From Miscanthus floridulus (lineage: Eukaryota > Streptophyta > Magnoliopsida > Poales > Poaceae), in assembly GCF_019320115.1 (NCBI RefSeq), contig NC_089587.1, positions 85,817,410 through 85,881,409 on the forward strand: a stretch of 64,000 nucleotides of DNA. The letters run 5' to 3'. The translations under genes were made by a program, and so were the position numbers. The notes under the pieces were generated by a model, which saw nothing but the letters and a program-made list of their open reading frames with translations, did not search any database and had not been told where the DNA came from. Every line of letters begins with the position of its first letter. Position 1 is the stretch's first letter. Positions 1 to 11,816 of this stretch are shown here, one piece after another.

Positions 1-201
1 ATGACAGAGACAACGCTAGTGTGCCTGTTGTGATGGAATGGGGGATCACAGCGAAGAATTGTGAAGATGCAAAACTAGACAAGGAAGTGCCCTATGCATG
101 TGTTGCCACCAATAGCCAGTGCAACAAGGCTGGTGCCGGCTACGCCTGTACGTGCTCCCATGGATACGAAGGCAACCCTTACCTCCTCAACGGATGCAAA
201 G
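1..201 (+). pseudogene. WAK-type receptor kinase, end of extracellular exon (partial)
   Basis: The + strand reads a cysteine-rich extracellular segment: a V-P-V-V-x-E-W-G-I stretch, then YAC, a C-N-K step and a GYxCxC...GYEGNPY...GC run. This is the end of the wall-associated-kinase extracellular domain plus an EGF-like module; WAKs are plasma-membrane receptor kinases that bind cell-wall pectin. The exon is cut by the left window edge. It ends in a phase-1 donor (GT at 202-203) whose leftover G joins the AT of the exon at 5302 to give the usual D-I-D-E-C start of a calcium-binding EGF module. This exon is open by itself, but the downstream exons are frameshifted, so I treat the gene as broken. 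Confidence 0.8.
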
Positions 202-833
202 GTTCATTTCCGTGTCCAATATTTCCAGTAGTTTTTTCTCTGAAAATTCTCTTATATTTTTTATGAAGTACCTCTCTTTTCTGTTGAAAGGTAATACCAA
301 ATATCATACTGTTACTAATTGGAGGCTTCGTATTTGGAGCTTCTGCATTAATCCTCACGATATGCGCTACAAAAGAGACAAATACCAGAAATTAAAACGA
401 AAGAAATATCTAGCCTTATTTAATTTAACATACACCTTCTAATGTTTTCATATTATGATACGGTTCTCGTACAGATACTTTCTTATCTTTATCTGGTTAT
501 TATGCTAGATTAATATGATCATATATGGTTTTCCTCCACAGTCATAGAGTCCTCTATTTCTTGAGTTGCAATTCCATGAGTGCTTGACATGAAAATTAAT
601 ATAATCATGGCTTCCTGCATACATGTATATGTGATCCAAATGGTAACACCGATCATGCAGATACACCTTGAGTTAATTGATGCTATAATAACTGTAACAA
701 AAAGTTTTATAGTTAATAGTGATGGAGGTTAGTTATTTAAATGTTGAAAATATATGTTATAGTTAATAGAGGTGGAGGTTAGTTTATATACAAACTTAGA
801 GGGTTACTTGCAATTATTTATCATAATGACATA

Positions 834-1074
834 CTCCCTCCGTCCTATAATATAGTGCATTCTAGCATTCAAAATTTGTCTTCAAATATAATACATTCTG
901 GAGGACAAAAGCCAGTTTTGCATTAAATATTTTCCATTTATCAACCAATCACCATTAATCACGTTGATGATGGCGTCTGATTAGGAAATAAAATAAGGGT
1001 ACATGCGTCTTTTATGTTCTCTCTTAATTTGTCTTAAAATTTCTAAAATGCACTATATTACAGAACGGAGGGAG
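834..1074. mobile_element. Stowaway-type MITE (Tc1/mariner-like)
   Basis: The ends are inverted copies of CTCCCTCCGTCC / GAACGGAGGGAG and are flanked by TA on both sides (832-833 and 1075-1076), the hallmark of Stowaway elements. The 241 bp body is AT-rich and non-coding. It lies in the first WAK intron. Confidence 0.85.
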
Positions 1075-1361
1075 TAGGTGGGTACTTACTCGATGATAGG
1101 TAATGTACATGCATATTTATGGGTTATCCCAGAATATTTTTCATATTTAATAGGTGGGTAACTTAGACGAAGATTTGAGAACTAAGCTATTATTCAAAAT
1201 GTCATAGGTGAGTAATTTAAATATAGGATTGAGAGTCTACATAGAATATTTGTATATTAGCATAATCGATAGTTTAGGTATAAATTTATGGGATGGATTC
1301 CTTTATAATAGAAATGGGTCATAATTTAAATATAGATTTAGAGGGGTACTCTATACTATTT

Positions 1362-1837
1362 GAGAGAATTCCTTATTTGACACTGGGAAAATGAGTCGTT
1401 CCTTTCTTGGCCCTGAAATTTTCTTCGTTCCCTATTTGACACTCACTTCAACTTTCATCCCTAATTTGACACTACCGTCAAATCCGTTAGCTAACGGTGT
1501 TAACTGGTTGTTAAAAAAGACGTTTTTGCCCCTGGGAAAAAAGCGGGGAAGCAAATTTGAGAGGAAAAAAAACCTGCGCCCGCCTCTGATGCATGCGCCC
1601 AGCTGCAAAAAAAGGCGCAGGCGCAGGTTTTTTTTCCTCTCAAATTTGCTTCGCCGCTTTTTTTCTAGGGGCAAAAACGTCTTTTTAACAGCCAGTTAAC
1701 ACCGTTAGCTAACGGATTTGACGGTAGTGTCAAATTAGGGATGAAAGTTGAAGTGAGTGTCAAATAAGGAACGAAAAAAATTTCAGGACCAAGAAAGGAA
1801 CGACTCATTTTTCCAGTGTCAAATAAGGAATTCTCTC
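1362..1837. mobile_element. Fold-back MULE-type MITE with 9 bp target duplication
   Basis: The whole element is a near-perfect inverted repeat: about 220 bp starting GAGAGAATTCCTTATTTGAC is repeated in reverse complement up to 1837, with a short centre around ATGCATGCGCCC. It is flanked by a perfect 9 bp direct repeat ATACTATTT at 1353-1361 and 1838-1846. A 9 bp duplication is typical of Mutator-like transposons. The open frames on both strands here are consequences of the palindrome and not genes. Confidence 0.88.
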
Positions 1838-3123
1838 ATACTATTTTGGTCAAAATAGGGGTGAGTAATACATAAAAAAATAAATACTATAGATCTCAGC
1901 TATTATTGTCAATGTCGAATAGTGTCTACTAGATTTGTGGTGGGATTTTTTTATGTTTAAGAATTTTAGGATTTATATTTTCTACTGCTCTCATGAGGAT
2001 TAATATGGAGGCTTCAAAAGAATTCCTCAATTAATGATTGTAATATTGTATTTAAAAATACTCATAATTCTGTTATGGAAAATATTCCAAACTAACCACT
2101 AAATAAATATCAAAATTAAACCACCTCAGCCATTTTAAAATATGAAGTAAGTAACTTCCTAAATTTGCATTTAAACTACCCATCTGTCATAGTGAACCAT
2201 AGTTTAAATCAAACCCCTAAGTTTTCTTATAAATTACTCTCGCGAGCCATTACTAAAAGTAACTAAATTTCCTACATCAAAATTACCAACATACGATATC
2301 ACAAAACATATCATAAAATGCCTCTAATATGATTTCAAAATACATGCACACCAAGTTACGTACATGCATTATCCAAAATATATATTTTGGCAGTTTAGCA
2401 GCCATGAAAATGTTTCCTAAATGAATCACATATGTGATACTAACAAGGCATTTTAAATTATATTAATAATAATATTCAAAACTATAATTTTTATTGAAAC
2501 ATTATATGGAAAATCCTTTCTACTTCCTGGTGTAGTAGAAGAAATTCAACATCATGAGTGTTGGGTGTAGGCAAAAATGATAGTTTATGCCGATGTGGAA
2601 ACTAAGAGTACAGTTTAGGAACTAGAATCTACATTCTTAATAAAATAATAGAACTTTGAATAAAGATAGAATAGACACTAAGCTTCAACTCATGTGGATC
2701 AAAATTGCATTACAAAATTGCATTGCAAATCTAAAATTCATGGAGTCATGAACTAACATAGTGAAGATACAAGGAGGTTTGATGCCAAGGAGAAAAAACT
2801 AAGAATATGTATGAAAATATATATAGTAATTGATAACCGAAGTTTACCACTCAGATAGAGATTACCAACTGTAACACCCTAGAAGAAAACAACAAAATCT
2901 TCTAGAGAATTACCACACTACACCACAACAAAGAACCTAACAATAGAGTACATGAAAGCATCAACCAGCAAAACGATTAAACAATAAAGAGAGACTTTAA
3001 TGTTCACAAGTCTAACATAACTCAAACCAACCAAACCATTAGCTCTAACATAAAGGCAAAATGAAATATCCAACTAAAATCAATATTATTATTATTACAA
3101 CGCACGTGTCCCAAAGATGTATA

Positions 3124-3277
3124 TGACTCAAAAGTGATGTGCACAAGTGTCACTACTCCCGTCCCAACATGCATCCTCCAAGCTCATGTACATCTGTGTG
3201 TGACTCAAAAGTGATGTGCACATGTATTGCTACTCCCGTCCCAAGCATGCATCCTCCAAGCTCAAGTACCTAAGAGG
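3124..3277. repeat. 77 bp direct tandem duplication
   Basis: The block starting TGACTCAAAAGTGATGTGCA at 3124 recurs at 3201 with few changes and includes the shared CTACTCCCGTCCCAA and GCATCCTCCAAGCTCA segments. It lies inside the putative LTR at 2870-5076. Confidence 0.8.
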
Positions 3278-4669
3278 GAAAACAACGTTTGAGATTTATC
3301 TAAAACATTTGGGTTATTTAAATCATAGTTTGATTAAGCATCAAATTTAAATAGGATGGTACTAAATACATCAATTACTTCATAAATATATAAGTATAAT
3401 TCATAATACAAAAGTTAATGATGCAATACAATGCATGACTTCACTTCTACCCATACATCCTAAGGAGAGGGGGTGTGGGCTGCAACCGCATTGCTCGTTT
3501 CAACATTCATTGGTGTATCGGTACTTACCGCGCCAATCCAGCTATGGTTTCTTCACTTGCATATCAATTGGAAGAGTGCAAATGCAATGTTACAATGTAT
3601 AGACTTCATATACTTCATAATTCATAGATTAAAGAGCAAACTATTAAAAATAGCATACTTCAAAGTAAAGCAATAGCTTCAAATTCAGAATATCCGGCTA
3701 TTGTGAGATTTTAGAACTAAGCATGATCCAAAGATGCATCACCTGATTACAAGCAAAATCTCAGTACCAACACCTTCATATAATCAACACAACCAACGTA
3801 TAACACACTAGAGTGCCTCAAACCCACCGCTCAAACGTCTACCGTTGTGCTACCGTTCCTGATAGCAGCATTGTCTCTTCTCTTTTTCGTAACCATACAT
3901 CCAAATTTATTACCAGATGAGTTATCTACAACTTTGGTATAGTATAAGATTTGGCATAAGAGGTCTCTAAGATGGCATAAACAACATCTGAACTTAACTA
4001 AACTTTTCTAACAATCAAAACAAGGCAGCAAATTCATAGAATTCATAACTAGAGATATACTCATAAAAAATATGTTCTTACCAATCTAGAAAGCTTAAGA
4101 AAAAACCTACAACTTTTGTTTAGATCAAAAGTTCAAATTATTCCATTAAGATGGCCAAAACAGATCAGATCTAAAATTGTCCAAATTCTTGTCACTAAAA
4201 AATAGCCTTCTTAAAACGATCATATCTCCCAAAATACATGGGCTATGAGGGTGATCTTGGTGTCAAAATAAAGGTATTGAAGTCTTCTACAACTTTGTCC
4301 ACAGTGAAAAAAAATCATAAAGAATTCATTAAGACCATTAAGATTCCTTAAAATAATTATGAACAGGAAGTGCACTGTATGACGGGGTTTCAACGTGGAC
4401 GAAACTAATTTTGGGAATTACTCCAACTAAATCCCTCCTAAATAAGTGATTTAATCTATAAAAATTGATCCAAGAAGTGGGTAAAGTTTTTACATCTCAC
4501 CTAGGACAACCACAGTGAGCACGACCAAAAAAACCTCGGTGATCTCCTTTTTCCTTCCTTTCTTCCTTCCTCTTCTCCACCTCACGCTACGACTAGATCG
4601 TCGTTCCGTTAGGTTTTCACAAGGGAGAACGAGCACGGCAATGACGGTCGCAAGCTCTAAACCCCTCTT

Positions 4670-4695
4670 CCCCCCCCCCCCCCCCCCCCCCCCCC
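4670..4695. repeat. Homopolymer C tract (26 C)
   Basis: An uninterrupted run of C follows a CT-rich stretch. Length is likely unstable between individuals or sequencing runs. It generates artificial Pro/Gly-rich frames on either strand. Confidence 0.9.
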
Positions 4696-5301
4696 TATCT
4701 CTTTTACCCTTTGCGAGAGTTGCAAGTGACGACAGCTGTAGGGCTAGCAGGTCTTGCTTGGGAAAAGAATAAGAAAAAAAAAACACGTGAAAAAATTTGG
4801 AGTCTGCCACGGGATACAGTCCTACCACTGTAGCAATACGAGTTTTGTACCTTTTTCCCTCAGCTCTTGTGAAGGATGCAGATAAATAACACGGATGAGT
4901 AATTAAACGAAAAGCACGTGACAAGCTTCACGCATCGGTGGTCTCCGTCCATCCATCGGGATCAAAAAGTCAAATTTTGATTTTTTTTTTCTTTCAAGCA
5001 TCTGGTCAACCTTCCCGAAAATTATTATTTCATATTAAATTCACATTTATTTTAATGTGCACTCCTAGGTGTTACGGTAGTATCTATATGCATTAAATTA
5101 AATGAACAAAGGGAGATGGCAAAGCTAAGAAATTTGGATAGCTATAGGTAATAAACTTATCCATAAACTTTTGAACATTTGTGTATGAAGATTCTAGACC
5201 TTACGAGAGCACGGTTGATGGACTACTACATTTACATTTGCTTCTCAGCATAAGTATTTTTTATATCAAAATAGCTTTTGAAGTACATTTATTGTTTGTA
5301 G

Positions 5302-5453
5302 ATATAGATGAGTGTGAGAACCCAGAAGCCAACTCATGCTATGGTGTCTGCCACTCTGTCTAAACTCCCCTGGGAGTTTCCAGTGCCGGTGTCCACGAGG
5401 GACCTACGGAAACCGTTGGACGAAAGGGCAATGTAACAAGAACTCAGCCATAG
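5302..5453 (+). pseudogene. WAK calcium-binding EGF exon with 1 nt frameshift
   Basis: A TTTGTAG acceptor precedes the exon, which opens with the calcium-binding EGF signature D-I-D-E-C-E-N-P and continues to CYGVCHSV, where a TAA stops the frame. The frame two bases on continues NSPGSFQCRCPRGTYGN, the second half of the same module. The exon is 152 nt, whereas phase 1 to phase 1 demands 153, so one base has been lost near 5360. It ends ATAG|GT; its leftover G fits the kinase exon at 28770, giving G-L-S-I-G-L-G. It therefore belonged to a WAK gene but can no longer encode a contiguous receptor. Confidence 0.82.
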
Positions 5454-5795
5454 GTACATGTCACTGTGTACACTTATTATATTTACTCCTCGTATTCCTC
5501 TTTAATTTAAGTAGAGTTTATCTGATTTATAGAAAAATACACCGACATTACAATACGAAATTAATTTTATTACATTCACACTCGAATATATTTTGGTAGT
5601 ACATTTATTTTCTATTACAGATGTTAATCCGGTGTTCTGTTTTTCTCCCCACTAACTATCGGGCATATTGAATTCTTTAGACGTCTTTTGTAGTGCTGAA
5701 TAGTCAGGTCAGATTATTTTTCTACTCACCGTAGAAACATTGTGAATGCAAATTTCCAAGCATGTATATAGTTATATAAGTGTTAGTTATATAAG
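5454..5795. other. Residual WAK intron 5' of the retroelement nest
   Basis: AT-rich sequence between the EGF exon donor and the first LTR. Nothing coding is visible. A short direct repeat (GTTATATAAGTGT twice at about 5771-5798) lies at the element border. Confidence 0.5.
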
Positions 5796-7270
5796 TGTCG
5801 GTGTTTCGAGTTACCACCGACGAGTAAATTTCTAATATTGCGTGTCTGGCTCGGATGGTGTGCTAAGAGGACACGAGGTTTATACTGGTTCGGGCTAAAT
5901 GTCCCTACGTCCGGTTCGTCGCTGCTGCTCGTGTTACTAGCACTGAAAGTTCATAGTAGGGGTTACAAACGAGCGAGAGGAACAGGTCCAAGTCTCTGAT
6001 GGAAGAAATGAATGGGTGCCGAGAGCTCGGTTGCTGCTCAACCATATGCTTGTGTTGCGTTCTGATCGGTTCGAGGTTCGATGGGTTCGTGATGATTCGA
6101 TCGGGCCTGGCCTGAATCGATGGATTGGAGGTCAGATGCGGTGCGATGCCTCTTATGGGATGCCCTGCTTTCCCTTTTATAGGCCAAGGAAAAGCATGGG
6201 TTACAGCGGAGGGAAAAAGAAGAACGAGAGAGAACCGAAGGCCTTCAGGATCGTCGGGTCCTTCTTCTCCTTCATGCAGGTTCCGCCGACCCTGTAGATA
6301 TCAACAGGGATGGCTCCACGTCGCGGCCCTGTCCGTCACTAGCGCCATACGCAGGTGTCGTCTGTCGGTCATGGCACTCCACTCCGTCCTGACGGACGTC
6401 GTGGTGAACTGATGCGCCCGTCAGTGTTCGTACGGGGGTTAGGCAGCAGAGCACCGGTTTGCCCGACGCTGTTCTTGATGTAAAAACTCCGGTATGGCCT
6501 GCCAAGGCCATGGGTTACATCGGGGCATATTGGTCTCTTCCCTAGTGTCAGAGCTTTGACCTAGGCCCATACGCTTGGACCTAGAGTGGTTGGCGGAGGT
6601 ATGGGTCTTCATCGGGCGAGGCGAAGCCCGCGGGCTCGGGGTCGGGCGAGGCAAATCCCGCGGCCTCAGGGTCAGGTGAGGCGGAGCCCATGGCCTCAAG
6701 GTCGGGCAAGGCGGAGTCCTCCCTCGGAGGTCGGGCGAGATGGAGCACAAACCCAAGGATCGGGCGAGGCGGAGCGCAAACCCAAGGGTCGGGCGAGGTG
6801 GAGCGCAGACCCAAGGGTCGAGCGAGGCGGAGCTCGTGGCCTCGGGGTTGGGCAAGGCGGAGTCCTTCCCCGGAGGCCGAGCGAGGCGGAGCCCGTAGTC
6901 TTGGGGTCGGGCGAGGCGGAGCCCCTGGCCTCAGGGTCGGGGGAGGCAGAGTCCTCCCCTAGAGGCCGGGCGAGGCAAAGCGCAAATCCAAGGGTCGAGC
7001 GAGACGGAGCCCATGGCCTCGGGGTCAGGCGAGGTGGAGTCCTCCCCCAGTGGCTGGGCAAGGCAGAGTGCAAACCTGAGGGTCAGGCGAGGCGGAGCCT
7101 ACGGCCTTGGGTCGGGCGAGGTGGAGCCCTCCCCTAGAGGTTGAGCGAAGTGGAGCTTGCGTGCCGGGGGGTCGGTTGGAGCTATAGTCGCACCCTTGAC
7201 TGCTCGAACGAATCCATGTTGATGGTCATTAGCTCCTCCTCTTCGGGTACCCTAGTATTGGTCCCTGACA
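5796..7270 (-). mobile_element. LTR of Tat-type Ty3/gypsy element (3' LTR, element on - strand)
   Basis: Starts TGTCGGTG and ends GGTCCCTGACA, so on the - strand it runs TGTCAGGGACC ... CACCGACA with canonical TG...CA ends. Next to the right end is a pyrimidine-rich stretch (GTAGCCCTCGAGCC), which on the - strand is the purine-rich tract before a 3' LTR. Pol remains on the - strand at 15.3-17.5 kb agree with this orientation. The candidate target duplication is ATAAG (5791-5795), but the other end of the element is missing. The LTR contains a 30 bp minisatellite and is related to the solo LTR at 26039-27104 and, more distantly, to the LTR at 55148. Confidence 0.8.
6611..7150. repeat. GC-rich ~30 bp minisatellite inside the Tat LTR
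   Basis: About 18 diverged copies of a ~30 bp unit of the type GGTCGGGCGAGGCGGAGCCC plus GTGGCCTCAG. Because the period is a multiple of three and the unit lacks stops, long artificial frames appear on both strands. The solo LTR at 26.1-26.4 kb has about nine units of the same family in the opposite orientation. Confidence 0.85.
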
Positions 7271-8287
7271 GTAGCCCTCGAGCCTGTGGAGGAGTGGAAT
7301 ACTCTTTCGGAGGTTTTTCCAAATAGGAGGACTCTGAGGGCCATGGCCTTCTTTTATCGCCCACGACGTGACCTGGGGACGGTGATTCCCTTTCGTCGAG
7401 ATCGGACCCCTCAGGGGTATAGCCATGAGATTTGGTGGGTCGGAAAAGGTCTTTCCCTGATTTCAACCCCTACGGGGGTCTATCGTTCTACGACCGTGCG
7501 TTCGGTTTCCTTGTGAGTCCAACTTTCCTCGAGCCCCCACGCATAGCGGGTGTCTAGTCGAGGGTCGGCTCGTCTTTGTGATCGTCACCCCGTCCATGGT
7601 TTCCGCAACCAAAGGGGTTAAGCCATGCCATGATTTTCCTCTATGGACAAGCCATGGTGCTCGGTGAGCTATTAATGGGCTAGCTCGAGTGGGGCCCTAG
7701 CATCCCGTTCATGGGGATTTGGCATGGGTCTATTCAATCGGTCCCGAGGGCTCTCTGCCTTTCTTCGAGAAAAACCCTTGGATCGTATCTGGCCGAGACT
7801 CAATCGTGGGCCAGGATCCCATGGCGCTCGTGCACTCAGGTACTGCCCACTAGTAGGCCTATCCCTTTCCATCACTTATCTAAGGGTGCTCGGAGCGGTT
7901 GTCAAACCCATCGATGGGCCAACCTTCGAACTCCTAGGCCCAGACGGGCCATAGAGGCATTTTTAGATCCGTATCCCTCTTACCTGTGATGGGTCATGGC
8001 CCGTCCAAAGAGGCGAAATGTCTGATGAGTTTTCTAAGGGAACGGATAGAGGTTGCGTGCGCATCCCGTAGTGAGACGTGGTGGCAGATCATGGCAGGTG
8101 CAGAGATCTAGGTGTGCGGTTGGTTTCCTCACACTCATCGCCCCTATAAAACCAAAGGGTTAGCCCCCCAGGTTCCATACCTTGCATTCTTGCCTCCATA
8201 GCCACGACCACCGCCACCAATCACTTAGGTTTCCTACCTCTGCATCTCCACCGTCGTTGAGCCCGCATCCATTCGCCCCCATCTCCA
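7271..8287. other. Tat untranslated spacer with repeat module
   Basis: Non-coding internal Tat sequence between the LTR and the antisense ORF. It contains a ~120 bp module (about 7480-7610, core TTGTGAGTCCAACTTTCC) that recurs at about 12390-12510 on the far side of the antisense ORF. Confidence 0.6.
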
Positions 8288-11200
8288 ATGGATCCATGGT
8301 GCCATTTCGACATCACCTTCTAGCGCATGGATGGCCTCGTCCATCGCGGTCTTCTCCATGCACGGACCTCGGCCGAGGAGTGGCTGCTACCCGATGAGGA
8401 GGATCTGCCATCACCACCTGACAGCTATGTGGTGTTGTTCGCCCACTTCCATGAGTGTGGGTTCACAACCCCTGTCCACAAATTTCTTCGGGGGTTGCTA
8501 CACTACTTCAAGATCGAGCTGTAGCATCTTAATCCCAATGGGATCCAGCACATGGTGGTGTTTGTCACCCTGTGTGAGGGATTCCTAGGGATTAGACCCC
8601 ACTTCAATTTGTGGAGGTACTTCTTTGTCATCACCCTCCTAAAGAAGAGGGAGAAAAGCGGCAGGCAGGAGCTGCATATGCCGATGGGGTGCGCCGGCAT
8701 CCAACTTTAGAACAATCGGGCTGGCAAGTACCCATCCATGCGGCTCTCGACGTCCAACAAGGGGTGGCACTCATAGTGGTTCTACCTCAAGAATGACGCC
8801 ACTGCCCCTCTGCCGGAGTTCACCGGGCGTTTGATTGAAGAGGCCCCAGAGTCGTGGAGGAAGTGGGGCGTCCTGGAGAAGGACAAGAAGAAGATCCGAG
8901 ACCACATTGCCGCCATCCACATCCTAAAGGAGAACTGCCTGAAGGGGTTGGGCATCATTGGGCCCTACCACACAAGGAGGGTGGTGCCATTGATGATGCT
9001 CGTGCTCCTGCTATATGTGATGGCGCTCGAGGTGTCGTTTGATGGAACGGCGCTCACCGAGGGGGTGCTCCCCTACTCCGAGATCATGCAACGCATCAAG
9101 GAGGCAATGGAGTCCTCATGGGATGACACGGGTGCCCCCCTTGATTTCGTCTACCTAGTGCTGGGACATCCTCTGATGCGGCCAGAACCAGACCACATCG
9201 TCCTCGTAAGTTTCCCTTTCTCTTGCTTTTTCTTCAATTGGTTTCTCGACCCCTTGATACTAACTTTGAGAGGGGCGAGACCAGCCGAGTGACCTCATCC
9301 GCATGGATCACCCAACGTCGTTGCTAAGGGATTCATCCATGAGGGCGGTGAATCATGCCAAGGGCGAGCGGTTGAGAATGGTGAAGGAGGACAAGAAGAG
9401 GAAGAGGCAGCAAAAGCTGTAGGTGTGGGAACGAGGGGAGGATACTGACAGCGATGATGATGATGACGATGGAGATAACGACAAGGTAGCCGATGATATC
9501 GAGTGGAATGACCTGGAGAACGAGGATGCGCTGACAGGTATCGGTTCATCCTTATAGGCATTGGGACCCTTCCTGTTCCATGGAGGGGAGGGCACATCCG
9601 GGGAGCCAGCAGAGATAGGCCATACCATCAGCCTGCCCTAGGAGCCAACAGGGGCGGGTGGCTCTACCATCACGCTCGAGGTGCCAGCGGAGGTGGGCGG
9701 CTCCATCATCGCTCCCTAAGAGTCAAGGGGGGCAAGCCCCTCTACCCAGGAGTAGGGGGCGGGCTCGAAACATCCTCATTCTGACGAGGTAGAGCAAAGG
9801 TCGAGGGGTTCACCCCCCCAAATGCATCTGTCGCCTGACAGCGCTGAGGTGAGTCATCAGTTCCTCTGTTTTTTCTTGTTTTAGTCGGATTTCATCATGA
9901 TTTATGCTTTTCATCCCTTGCAGCGTTGACAGGCAGTGTAATCCTTTGGCGCTGGTGCCAAAGAAGAGCGTTGCCCTCCAATTGAGGCGGCAACCGTTAG
10001 CTGGTATCACGCCTATTTTGGGTGGGAGCAGCGCTAGTGTGACCGTGTCGTTGGTTGGTCAGACGCTGCCCATGGTGGTGCCCGTGCCCTCGGTGGGACG
10101 GGCAGACATAGGGGCTCAAGGGGCACCTTCGGAGGTCATAGAGTAGCCTACGATGGCCGCAATACCGCTGCCGATGATGGGGCAAATGGGGCTGCCGACC
10201 ACGCTCGTGGCACCGACCACGGTGGGCACAGTGCGGCCGGTTGTGGCCCCATTGACATAGGTGGGGGTGGCGGAGGCCATGATAGATGGGTCACAGTCGG
10301 GCGCAACCGCAGTGGCGCCTAAGGCACCGGCATGACCCATGCCATCGGCGACCCAAGTGACGGTGCCTGGCACAGGCCGGATGAAGGGGATGCAGCCAAG
10401 GGGTCCCTATGAGTTGTGGTGCTAGGAGAGAGAGGTCAACGTCTGCACAGCAAACCCCTTCCAACACCAAAGGGGGCATCCTAGTGGGGACATCACTGCA
10501 AGAGGGGTCGGTGATGCTTGGAGCCAGAGGAGAGTCATCCCTAGCCCTAACGTCGATGGGCAGCGACTCACATGCGCAGGGGTGAGCCCTTGCTCTGGTT
10601 GATGAATCTATAGGATCCCGCGTCGATGCTTTTCACCCTTAATGATGCCACCGAGAGCATGGAGCAGGAAAGCCTTGATGTAGGGATCGCATCCATGCTC
10701 GAGGCCCTGAACCAGGCCATGGGCGCATTGCACGATGTCGTCGTTCCCTCCGGCCGGGTATTGTTTGGTCCTACTTTTTGACCATATCTTCCTTTATATG
10801 CTTTTTGTATCCTGACCATTGTCTTCCTGTAGTCCCTCATAGCTCGCAGCCGGGGGAAATCTTAGTTCCTTCATCAACAGAAGGAGGCCTAGGATCACCT
10901 CGTCGAGGAGGCATGGCTATGCAGGGAGGTAATAGCTTAGCTTGTTGCCACCTAGCAGAGGGTGGTTGAGCTAACTCCTCTCACTGAGGAGGCGGACAAT
11001 CTTTGGTCGTGGGTGGCCGAGGCCCATCGGGATGCTGATGAGGCTGAGAAGGCATTCGAGGCCCTATCGGTGAGGTCACAAAAGGACAACAAGGAGGCTA
11101 CCAAGGTCAAGAAGGAGCAGGATGAGCTCCTCTAGAAGGACACCGAGACCTACCAGCAGATCCTTGACCTTCTGGTTGAGGTTGAGAAGGAAAGGAAACT

Positions 11201-11816
11201 AAAGCTAGGAGATGAGGAGAAGCTCGTAGCCCTAGAGAAGAGGACGAGCATGTATGCTGCGGTGATCGCTCGGCTGCGCAAGGAGCAGGATGAGCTGCTC
11301 CAAACCACGGAGAGGCTCCACTCAGAACATGGCACAACTCATGAGGAGTGCGACCAGGCTCTTCAAGAGCATGACAAGGCCTGCCAAGAGCATGATGACA
11401 CGTAGCAGAAGGTTGGCTCACTCTAGGCCAAGCTCGAAAGTGCGACGACCCAAAAGCTAGAGGCCAAGAGCATTTCTATCGGGCTAGCTATGGACCTTGC
11501 CGAGGTGAGGAGTCTTCAGGTGGAGAGTGACAAGCTTGGTATCCTGAGCGCCGCCCTTAGAGTGGTCTACGATGACCTTCTACTGGTGTGGTCAGAGGGG
11601 ACCAGCTCGCTCGTGGCTCGTGCCGTTGAGATCATGGCTCTAGTGCGCCAGCTCGAGAGGAGTGCCCTTCGTGCTAGGGTCAATCAATCCTTCACGATTG
11701 CTTATTCTCATTATGGGGACAGCATCGATCTGGAGGCAATAAGCCACGGCTACGCATTGGGCTATGAAGTCCATGAGCTGGAGGAGATGGAGACAGCGGT
11801 GGCTCCCCTTACGTAG
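8288..11816 (+). pseudogene. Decayed antisense ORF of Tat element (gypsy-type transposon domain plus coiled coil)
   Basis: From ATG at 8288 the + strand carries a broken long frame opposite in direction to the element's pol. The first part (8288-9290) has the pattern of the grass 'putative gypsy type transposon' domain: a LLPDEEDLPSPPDSYVVLF segment, FHECGFTTPVHKFLRGLLHY, then a W-R-K-W-G-V-L helix region. A variable glycine/alanine-rich middle follows. The last part (about 10980-11816) is a long charged heptad-like coiled coil rich in E, K, Q and R, ending EMETAVAPLT. At least seven in-frame TAG codons interrupt it, many where CAG would fit. Additional ORFs of this kind in antisense are established for the Tat lineage; their function is unknown. 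The domain name is from memory of the family and was not searched. Confidence 0.7.

Larger units (their letters stand above)
2870..5076 (+). mobile_element. Possible solo LTR (Tekay/Del-like), degraded
   Basis: The left end TGTAACACCCTAG and right end CTAGGTGTTACG form an extended inverted terminal pair, as seen in many plant gypsy LTRs, including the one that ends at 21854 here. The interior is AT-rich and non-coding. I could not find a matching 5 bp target duplication, so the boundaries and the assignment are tentative. It could also be an older unrelated repeat. Confidence 0.35.

Noticed and set aside
1391..1699. Two mirror-image frames on + and -
   Set aside because: They are the two arms of the fold-back element.
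4490..4924. Frames with poly-Gly or poly-Pro
   Set aside because: Caused by the 26-C homopolymer within a repeat.
6586..7137. Long Arg/Gly/Ala-rich frames on both strands
   Set aside because: They are translations of the 30 bp LTR minisatellite, whose period is a multiple of three.
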